From: Prado023 sp963700475
GTDB lineage: Bacteria; Actinomycetota; Actinomycetes; S36-B12; CAIYMF01
Direction of reading: 5' to 3'
DNA: 64,000 nt
Assembly: GCA_963700475.1 (NCBI GenBank)
Contig: CAVOXR010000009.1
Coordinates: 248,001-312,000, forward strand
Below the pieces are notes generated by a model, which had not been told where the DNA came from, made no database searches, and saw nothing but the letters and a program-made list of their open reading frames with translations. The translations under genes were made by a program, and so were the position numbers. This document shows, piece by piece, positions 58,380-64,000 of this stretch. Numbering within the stretch: position 1 is the first letter of the stretch; every line of letters begins with the position of its first letter.

Positions 58380-59078
58380 TCAGCGCAAGCCGTGAGCGTC
58401 CACCTCGGAGTCGATCAGCTCTTGGAACGCCCGGCGTCCTGACGACGACAGATGGACCCGGTCGCTGACGAACCACTCCGGGTGCCCGGCGCTGTGGGAG
58501 TACCAGTCGATGATCCGGACCCTCTTGGCGGCGAAGCTGGCATCGCATGACTTCATCGTGCGGATGTTGCCCGCCTCCCAGCTTCGGGGCACTCGAGCTG
58601 TGACCAGGAAGACGCGTCGGTACTTCCCGGCCGTCTGGATCACTGACCGGCAGGCGCCAAGTGACACGGTGCCATTGGTGCCCAGCTCGACCACGAGGTT
58701 TCGCGGGAGCTTCGAGCCGAAGCTGCGCACGATGCCCGGCGCTGTGCTGAACTGCCGGCCGACCTTGGCGTGCACCCGGAATCCGTGTGAGCTCATCCAC
58801 GGGGTGACGCTCACCATGAGGGAGTCACCCACCGCCAGCCGACCACGCGGGCCTGCGGCCTTCGGCACGCTGGCGGCCACGCCGACCTGCTCGACTGCGA
58901 CGACCGGCTGCTCGGCCGACTGGTCAACGGGCGCGGCGACCGAGGTGGCGGCCGGCTCGGGGGAGGGGGCGACCGCACCGTCATCGGCGAGGGCCTGGCT
59001 GGGCATGAGCAGTCCGCCGGTCAGGAGGGCCCCGGTGAGGACCACCCCGAGGCGTACGCTACGTTCACCTCTGGTCAC
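58380..59078 (-). CDS. Secreted SGNH/GDSL-like hydrolase domain protein
   Basis: This 232-residue protein starts at GTG 59078 (VTRGERSVRLGVVLTG), 7 nt after CAGACT. A signal peptide ends near QALADDG. A Pro/Ala-rich linker leads to an SGNH-like core with LAVGDSLMVSV (Ser block), a Gly-containing VGRQFS segment, VVELGTNGTVS (Asn block) and SDRVHLSSSGRRAF (Asp-x-x-His block). Similar domains trail acyltransferase-3 proteins that O-acetylate surface sugars. Here it is free-standing and probably outside the cell. Confidence 0.85.
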   Translation of the reverse strand: MTRGERSVRLGVVLTGALLTGGLLMPSQALADDGAVAPSPEPAATSVAAPVDQSAEQPVVAVEQVGVAASVPKAAGPRGRLAVGDSLMVSVTPWMSSHGFRVHAKVGRQFSTAPGIVRSFGSKLPRNLVVELGTNGTVSLGACRSVIQTAGKYRRVFLVTARVPRSWEAGNIRTMKSCDASFAAKRVRIIDWYSHSAGHPEWFVSDRVHLSSSGRRAFQELIDSEVDAHGLR

Positions 59079-59183
59079 GCTGTGCAGTCTGCCAGTTGCG
59101 ACACACGGAGTAAAGACGGCGAGATCCCCCAGTATCAGGGAGATGTGCAGTAAAGTTCGCGCGCCGCGACCGAGGAGAGTCCG

Positions 59184-59837
59184 ATGAAGTCCGAAACGTT
59201 GGTCAAGCAGTTGCGGAACCCGGCCTCGGCGGCAGTCGCGGGGATCATCTTCTCCGTCATCCTGATCGTGGTCCTGGTCCAGTTCCACGGCTCGGTGCCC
59301 GCCGGGAAGCCCTCGACGGACTGGCTGAACGACGAGAGCCGGCGTCAGGGCGTGATGACCGCTGTCAGCCTCATCCCGTTCGCCGGGATCGCGTTCCTGT
59401 GGTTCATCGGAGTGATCCGCACCCGACTCGGGGATCGCGAGGACAAGTTGTTCGCCACGGTGTTCCTGGGCTCAGGCCTGCTGTTCGTCGCGCTGTTGTT
59501 CCTCGCCGGTGCGCTTCTGACCACTGTGCTCACGCTGTTCTCGCGCGGCATCCCGGTGGGTGCTGACTCCCTGCTGCTGCTCGTGGTCTTCACGAAGTCG
59601 CTGATGGGCATGTTCGGCGCCCGGATGGCTGCGGTGTTCACCATCTCGGTCTCGTCGATCGGCATGCGCACCAAGATCCTGCCGAAGTGGCTGGTGGTCC
59701 TCGGCTACCTGACCGGCGTGATCCTGCTGCTGTCTCCGCCACTGTCGAACTGGACACAGCTGCTCTTCCCGACCTGGGTGCTGCTGTTCAGCCTGTACAT
59801 CCTGGTCGCCTCGCGGCACCTGCCGGCAGACGCCTGA
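59184..59837 (+). CDS. Four-to-five-helix membrane protein, function unknown
   Basis: This 217-residue protein has helices AAVAGIIFSVILIVVLVQF, GVMTAVSLIPFAGIAFLWF, VFLGSGLLFVALLFLAGALL, a segment around LLLLVVFTKSLMGMFGARMAAVF, and the C-terminal LVVLGYLTGVILLLSPPL plus WVLLFSLYILVASR. GAGGAG is 5-6 nt before the ATG. A TAAAGT hexamer (59151-59156) is a possible -10. No characterised homologue is recognised. Confidence 0.75.
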   Translation: MKSETLVKQLRNPASAAVAGIIFSVILIVVLVQFHGSVPAGKPSTDWLNDESRRQGVMTAVSLIPFAGIAFLWFIGVIRTRLGDREDKLFATVFLGSGLLFVALLFLAGALLTTVLTLFSRGIPVGADSLLLLVVFTKSLMGMFGARMAAVFTISVSSIGMRTKILPKWLVVLGYLTGVILLLSPPLSNWTQLLFPTWVLLFSLYILVASRHLPADA

Positions 59838-59838
59838 C

Positions 59839-60270
59839 CTACGCGGTGCTGCTCAGGCGCACCGGGCGCAGGTCGACCTCACGGACGTCGGCTCGTGGGC
59901 GGTCCCACATGACCTGCTCCACGAGATCCCGCACGTCGAGGGTCTCGAGCTCCTCATCTCCCAGGACCTCGTCAAGGCGGGCGTAGAGGTCCCCGAGCGG
60001 CGCACTGTTGACCACGGACGTGACGGTCGCACGTGGTCGGTCCGGCAATTGGGCCAGGACGCTGTCGCGGACCCCCCGGATGGCCGCCGACTCTCCCTCG
60101 GCGGTCACCAGCGCAGTCAGCCAGATGGTCCCCCGGACCGAGGTGCGCAGGATCTCCATGCCGGGTAGGCAGATCTGCCGGGCCAGGTCCTCGACGCCGA
60201 TACCCCTCGAATCGACCTCAAGGACCATGTCCACGACGAAGTCGTCCATGTGGTCCGCGGTGTGCCCCAT
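59839..60270 (-). CDS. Hypothetical protein, acidic alpha/beta
   Basis: This 143-residue protein starts at ATG 60270 (MGHTADHMDDFVVDMVLEV) with GGGAGG 5 nt upstream. The longer open reading to 60594 has no support. It has a beta-rich first half (RTSVRGTIWLTALVTAEGE), then helices with DLYARLDEVLGDEELETL. No motif is recognised. It is convergent with the membrane protein ending at 59837. Confidence 0.65.
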   Translation of the reverse strand: MGHTADHMDDFVVDMVLEVDSRGIGVEDLARQICLPGMEILRTSVRGTIWLTALVTAEGESAAIRGVRDSVLAQLPDRPRATVTSVVNSAPLGDLYARLDEVLGDEELETLDVRDLVEQVMWDRPRADVREVDLRPVRLSSTA

Positions 60271-60402
60271 CTCGACCTCCCTGTGCCGTGCAGGTGGCCC
60301 CATGGTGGCCGGGATCACAGTCGTGGCGGTGAAGGCGCGCCGAGACCACGTGAGGGAGTTGGGGAGTCGATTGGCTCGCCAGCGGGTCATCGCGGCCGCT
60401 GT

Positions 60403-60408
60403 TAGTGT
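60403..60408 (+). promoter_or_regulatory. -10 hexamer for a leaderless reductase gene
   Basis: TAGTGT lies 7 nt before the ATG at 60416. Confidence 0.5.
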
Positions 60409-60415
60409 CCATGAC

Positions 60416-61135
60416 ATGCGTTGGCTGGTGCCGGGAGTCCCCTCGTCCGTGGAGCTCTCCGACGCGTACGACTGGCCGCAGTCGCGCTGGGTGCGTGCCT
60501 GCATGGTCATGGGCCTCGATGGCAGCATCGCCGGACCTGATGGCCTGTCCGGATCCATCTCGTCCTCCACGGATCGTGCGGTCCTGTCCGCCATCCGGAG
60601 GTTCGCCGATGCCTACCTGGTCGGCGCCGGCACCGTCCGGGCCGAGCGCTACAGCGCCGTGCGCTCCCAGCCCGAGGCGATCGAGCGCCGCCTCGCCGCG
60701 GGGCAGGCAGCAGCCCCGACCCTGGCGATCGTGTCAGCGACGTGTCGCTTCGACTGGGAGGACGCAGCGTTCACCGCATCGGACAACCGGCCGATTGTCC
60801 TCACGGTCCAGAGCAGCGACCCTGCAGATCGGGCCGCGGCCGCGCGTTGGTGCGAGGTCGTGGTGGTCGGCGAGGAGCGGGTCGAGCCAGGTGCTGCCCT
60901 TGCGGCTCTGGCCGACCGTGGGCTGACCCGGGTGACGTGCGAGGGAGGCGACTCACTGCTGACGGAGATGGTTCGAGCCGATGCCCTCGATGAGGTCGAC
61001 CTGACGCTGGCGCCGGTGGTGGCGGCTTCTGCCCGCCCAGCCAGGCCCGGTCCAGCCGCGCTGGCGGGGATGCGCCTCCACCAGCTGCTTGAGGATGACG
61101 GCTTCCTGTTCGCACGATACTTCCGCGGAGACTGA
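60416..61135 (+). CDS. RibD C-terminal-type pyrimidine reductase family protein
   Basis: This 239-residue dihydrofolate-reductase-fold protein has CMVMGLDGSIAGPDGLSGS, a dinucleotide-binding DAYLVGAGTVRAERY, the TCEGGDSLLTEMVRADALDEVDLTLAPV region and LHQLLEDDGFLFARYF. RibD-type reductases reduce the ribosyl chain of pyrimidine intermediates with NADPH. It has no deaminase domain. It is followed 3 bp later by a DHPS-like gene, so it may serve a pterin- or flavin-type pathway. Confidence 0.88.
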   Translation: MRWLVPGVPSSVELSDAYDWPQSRWVRACMVMGLDGSIAGPDGLSGSISSSTDRAVLSAIRRFADAYLVGAGTVRAERYSAVRSQPEAIERRLAAGQAAAPTLAIVSATCRFDWEDAAFTASDNRPIVLTVQSSDPADRAAAARWCEVVVVGEERVEPGAALAALADRGLTRVTCEGGDSLLTEMVRADALDEVDLTLAPVVAASARPARPGPAALAGMRLHQLLEDDGFLFARYFRGD

Positions 61136-61138
61136 GGC

Positions 61139-62038
61139 ATGCTGGACCTGACCACCCTGGCTCGCCTGGCAGCCGAGCACCCTGACGCCCTCACGGAACC
61201 GGTGTCGCCGGTCCGGATCGCCGGAGTCCTGCGCGACCTGGACGCCGAGCCACTGATCATGGGGGTCGTCAACCTGTCGCGGGACTCCACCTACCGGGAC
61301 AGCGTCGCCGTCTCGCCCGAGTCCGCCATCCGGCGGGCGCGCGTCATGCACGCACAGGGCGCCGGCCTGGTGGACCTCGGGGCGGAGTCCAGCACCCTTC
61401 GGGCGGCCCGGGTGGGGGAGTCAGACCAGGCAGCCGCGCTCGTGCCGGTCATCGAGGCGCTCGCCGACGACTGCGTACCGACCTCGGTCGAGGCGTACAG
61501 CCCACGGGTCGTTGCCGAGTGCCTGAAGGCTGGGGCCTCGGTGGTCAACCTCACCGGGGCGACCGAACTCGAGAGGATCTACGAACTGGCCGCAGCTCAC
61601 GATGCAGCGGTCGTCATGTGCTTCGTGGCAGGGGCGAACGTGCGGGAGGTCGGTGACGTCACACTCGACGGCGACCCCATCCCGGGACTGATCGACCACT
61701 TCGAGGAGCGGATCAACCACGCCCGGGCGCACGGGGTCGAGAACCTGATCATCGATCCGGGGTTGGGCTTCTACTACGGCAACCTCACCGACCCCACCGT
61801 GCGGGCCCGCCACCAGACGCACGTCCTGCTCAACTCGTTCCGCCTGCGGGTGCTGGGCGTGCCCATCTGCCAGGCGCTGCCGCATGCCTTCGACCTGTTC
61901 GAGGAGGAGTTCCGCACCGCCGAGGGGATCTTCGCCGTGCTCGCTGCCCTGGGCCGGGTCAATGTGTACCGCACGCACGAGGTCGCCCGGGTGCGTGCCA
62001 CCCTGCGGGCGCTGGACGCGATCGCGGACGCCGGCTGA
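61139..62038 (+). CDS. Pterin-binding / dihydropteroate synthase-like protein
   Basis: This 299-residue TIM-barrel protein has the DHPS first strand in altered form (IMGVVNLSRDSTYRDS instead of the usual NxTPDSF), then GLVDLGAESSTLRAARVG, VVNLTGATELERIYELAA and LIIDPGLGFYYGN. The core of a pterin-binding enzyme is present, but the canonical sulfonamide/pABA loop is changed. Coupled to the RibD-like reductase. It may be a folate enzyme or a related pterin enzyme. A true FolP is not assured. Confidence 0.8.
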   Translation: MLDLTTLARLAAEHPDALTEPVSPVRIAGVLRDLDAEPLIMGVVNLSRDSTYRDSVAVSPESAIRRARVMHAQGAGLVDLGAESSTLRAARVGESDQAAALVPVIEALADDCVPTSVEAYSPRVVAECLKAGASVVNLTGATELERIYELAAAHDAAVVMCFVAGANVREVGDVTLDGDPIPGLIDHFEERINHARAHGVENLIIDPGLGFYYGNLTDPTVRARHQTHVLLNSFRLRVLGVPICQALPHAFDLFEEEFRTAEGIFAVLAALGRVNVYRTHEVARVRATLRALDAIADAG

Positions 62039-62067
62039 GGGGTCGGTCGAGGTCTGAGACCTCAGCC
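62033..62067 (+). terminator. Possible hairpin after the DHPS-like gene
   Basis: GGCTGAGG (62033-62040) can pair with CCTCAGCC (62060-62067). Inside, GAGGTC and GACCTC (62049-62063) form an alternative hairpin. The outer arm overlaps the stop codon. Confidence 0.45.
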
Positions 62068-62105
62068 CGCAGGATCAGACGCTTCCGATACGGGAGGATC
62101 AGGGC

Positions 62106-63596
62106 GTGAATCACATGCTGGATGCGGGGGAGGGATCGGCTCCACCCGACACAGTTCCGGACTGGCTCGACGATGCCCCGCTGTTCCAGGCGTGGCGGAG
62201 GTTCGTCGCGTCCGACCCAGCTCCGTTCACGATTCCCGGGCACAAGCGTCGCGCTGACCGCCTTCACCCAGACCTCGGTCGGCTCCTCGACCCGGACGTG
62301 CCCCTGTACGGCGGGCTCGACACCGTCAAGCTGACCGGCGGAGTTCTGCGGGAGGCCGAGCGACTCGCAGCCGACCTCTGGGGAGCCGACGTGTGCCGGT
62401 TCTCGACGGGGGGATCCACGCACGCCAACCAGGTCCTGTGCCTGACCGTGGGGCAGCCCGGGGACGTTGTGCTGGTCGCGCGCAACGCCCACCGCAGCGT
62501 CCTGTCCGGGCTCGTGCTGGCGGGGCTGCGGCCGGTCTGGATCGAGGTCATGACCGACCCAAGGACCGGTGCTCCGCTCGGGCTCGAGACCGACGACGTG
62601 CGCGCTTCGCTCGCAGCCCACCCCGAGGCCGTGGCTCTCTTCTGCACGGAGCCGAGCTACCAGGGCACGCTCTCGGACCTCGCCGCCCTTGCGGACGCAG
62701 CCCACGACCAGGGGATCCCCCTCGTGGTGGACCAGGCGTGGGGAGCGCACTTGGGCTTCGCACCGGGATACCCCGAACACGCCTTCCAGGCCGGCGCTGA
62801 CGCCATGGTCACCAGCGCCCACAAGATGCTGCCCGCCTTCAGCCAGGCGTCGCTGGTACTGGCCAGAACCGCGCTGATCGATGCGGATCGGCTCGAGCGG
62901 GCGTTCGAGGCGACGCACACCACCAGCCCGTCGGGCGCGATCCTGGCGAGCATCGACGCATCGCGGGCGTTCCTGGGCAGCCCTGACGGTCGTTTCGCGC
63001 TCGAGGCGACGATCCCCCTGGTTGCTGGTGCCCGGGACCGGCTGCGTGCTGCGGGCCTGCATGTACCCGGACCTGAGGATCACCCACCGGGACGGTTCGA
63101 CCCCGCCAAACTCGTCGTGCACTTCGGCAATGCTGGACGCAGTGGACTCGATTCCGAACGTGAGCTGCTCAATCGTGGAGTCCCTGTCGAGATGGCCGAC
63201 CACAACTCCCTCGTAGCCCAGGTGGGACTCACCGACGACGCCACGACGATGAACCTGCTCATCGAGGGGATCCTGGCAAGCCTCGCGGGCGTCCCCGGTC
63301 CGCCCCGGCCCGTGGTTCTGCCAGCGCACACTGCTCCACCAGCCCTCATGTCACCCCGGGATGCCTTCTTCGCCGACTACGACGTCGTGGCGACGGACGA
63401 CGCAATCGGCAGGATCAGTGCCGAATTGGTCGCGCCCTACCCTCCGGGCGTGCCTGTGCTCGTCCCGGGCGAGGAGGTCACGAGCCAGGCCATCGAAGCC
63501 CTGGCGCTGTCGCTGCGAGCAGGCAATCGGATCGCGTATGCAGCCGATCCCACACTGAAGTCGCTGCACGTCGTGAGGACACGACGGCAGCAGTAG
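62106..63596 (+). CDS. Orn/Lys/Arg decarboxylase-like PLP protein (fold type I)
   Basis: This 496-residue protein has FTIPGHKRRADRLHPDLG, the PLP region FSTGGSTHANQVLCL, the pyridine-ring Asp in VVDQAWGAHLGF and the Schiff-base Lys in TSAHKMLPAFSQASLVL. The C-terminal domain has APYPPGVPVLVPGEEVTSQAIEAL. It lacks the N-terminal receiver-like wing of E. coli inducible decarboxylases and resembles the short SpeA/CadA-like form of Gram-positive bacteria. It would make a polyamine or a related amine. GTG 62106 has GGGAGGA 7 nt upstream. Confidence 0.9.
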   Translation: MNHMLDAGEGSAPPDTVPDWLDDAPLFQAWRRFVASDPAPFTIPGHKRRADRLHPDLGRLLDPDVPLYGGLDTVKLTGGVLREAERLAADLWGADVCRFSTGGSTHANQVLCLTVGQPGDVVLVARNAHRSVLSGLVLAGLRPVWIEVMTDPRTGAPLGLETDDVRASLAAHPEAVALFCTEPSYQGTLSDLAALADAAHDQGIPLVVDQAWGAHLGFAPGYPEHAFQAGADAMVTSAHKMLPAFSQASLVLARTALIDADRLERAFEATHTTSPSGAILASIDASRAFLGSPDGRFALEATIPLVAGARDRLRAAGLHVPGPEDHPPGRFDPAKLVVHFGNAGRSGLDSERELLNRGVPVEMADHNSLVAQVGLTDDATTMNLLIEGILASLAGVPGPPRPVVLPAHTAPPALMSPRDAFFADYDVVATDDAIGRISAELVAPYPPGVPVLVPGEEVTSQAIEALALSLRAGNRIAYAADPTLKSLHVVRTRRQQ

Positions 63597-63614
63597 TTGG
63601 GAACATCCACCCCG

Positions 63615-64000
63615 TCAGGCGGCGGTGGTGTGGTTCTGGTGGGTGTCTGGCCAGGTGTCTCGGGTGCTGCCGTGGGGGCTGGTCCAGCGCAGTCCTGAGT
63701 GGGGGAGGGGTTCGACGGTCCAGTTGTGGTCGTGTTTGAGTTGGTGGTGTCGTCTGCACAACGCGTGGAGGTTCTCGGCGTTGGTCGGGCCTTGGGGGAA
63801 GGGGATGAGGTGGTCGAGGTCGCATTCGTGGGCTGGTACTTGGCAGCCGGGGAATCGGCAGGTGACGTCGCGGGTGCGCACGTGGCGGTCCAGGGCGGTG
63901 GGGGGTCGGTAGGACCAGGTGCCGACGTCGAGGACCGCGCCGGTGGCCCGGTCGGTGAGGATGTGGCGCCAGCGGGTGTCGCCGGCGGCCAGGCGCCGGA
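63615..64000 (-). CDS. DUF222/HNH endonuclease (13E12 repeat family), 5' part cut by window edge
   Basis: The minus-strand frame is open from 64000 to the stop at 63615. It reads RRLAAGDTRWRHILTD, DVGTWSYRPPTALDRHVRTRD and then the HNH motif VTCRFPGCQVPAHECDLDHLIPFPQG, NAENLHALCRRHHQLKH. Cys residues in the CxxxC and CRRHH positions bind zinc. The DUF222 N-terminus lies outside the window. Such genes are multicopy in many actinomycetes. Their role is unknown. Confidence 0.9.
   Translation of the reverse strand, partial: RRLAAGDTRWRHILTDRATGAVLDVGTWSYRPPTALDRHVRTRDVTCRFPGCQVPAHECDLDHLIPFPQGPTNAENLHALCRRHHQLKHDHNWTVEPLPHSGLRWTSPHGSTRDTWPDTHQNHTTAA

Overview
The window is a GC-rich chromosomal segment from an actinomycete. 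Evidence: an SsgA/SsgB-like regulator beside a PGPGW membrane protein and tRNA-Val, an actinobacterial Gly-Cys-Val tRNA cluster, a DUF3099 protein, an MprAB-like two-component pair, an LdtMt2-type L,D-transpeptidase, a BTAD/AfsR-type regulator and a DUF222-HNH (13E12) gene. Genus cannot be set from sequence alone. At least fifteen genes start 6-7 nt after a TANNNT hexamer, the layout of actinobacterial leaderless transcripts.

Layout. 1-2.2 kb: truncated medium-chain reductase and a frameshifted L-lactate permease. 2.4-3.6 kb: secreted double peptidoglycan-binding protein. 3.6-8.3 kb (minus): histidine kinase, response regulator, duplicated PepSY-like secreted protein and an APC amino-acid permease. 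8.5-14.1 kb (plus): cyclic 2,3-diphosphoglycerate synthetase-like gene, arsR-arsM, lipoprotein esterase, SDR, Gfo/Idh oxidoreductase. 14.1-17.2 kb (minus): aminotransferase, L,D-transpeptidase, small membrane protein. 17.4-22 kb: HAD phosphatase, tRNA-Gly/Cys/Val, pabB-pabC, ssgA-like, PGPGW gene, second tRNA-Val. 22.1-27.1 kb: a large BTAD-STAND-WD40 regulator facing away from a small membrane protein with three 22-residue repeats. 27.3-31.4 kb: FetB-like permease, glycine-rich membrane protein, thrS, HIT hydrolase. 31.6-36.2 kb: pyruvate:ferredoxin/flavodoxin oxidoreductase coupled to a dihydroorotate-dehydrogenase-like flavoprotein. 36.2-41.0 kb: antiporter, DUF3099, dodecin, tldE-tldD. 41.1-46.4 kb: a cyanophycin island (cphB-cphA plus a convergent CphA paralogue without the ATP-grasp domain). 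46.5-52.2 kb: SixA, SerB, ABC ATPase, NfeD, SPFH protein, RNA methyltransferase. 52.3-57.8 kb: membrane PLC-like protein and pta-ackA. 57.9-64 kb: small hypotheticals, SGNH protein, RibD-type reductase, DHPS-like protein, PLP decarboxylase-like protein and a partial DUF222-HNH gene.

How the genes fit together. PFOR with Pta-AckA gives a route from pyruvate to acetate and ATP at low oxygen. The PFOR promoter carries three DosR/DevR-type palindromes centred at -79.5, -61.5 and -42.5 from a predicted leaderless start, which suggests hypoxia or redox control. Cyanophycin synthesis and degradation genes suggest nitrogen/carbon storage. The regulator/repeat-protein pair at 22-27 kb is the best candidate for an undescribed small system.

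Sequence quality. Several otherwise intact genes (lctP, APC permease, PepSY gene, cphA, its paralogue, pta) carry one small indel each, and the WD40 half of the AfsR-like gene carries about six. Residual long-read assembly errors are the simplest explanation, so these genes are annotated across the break.
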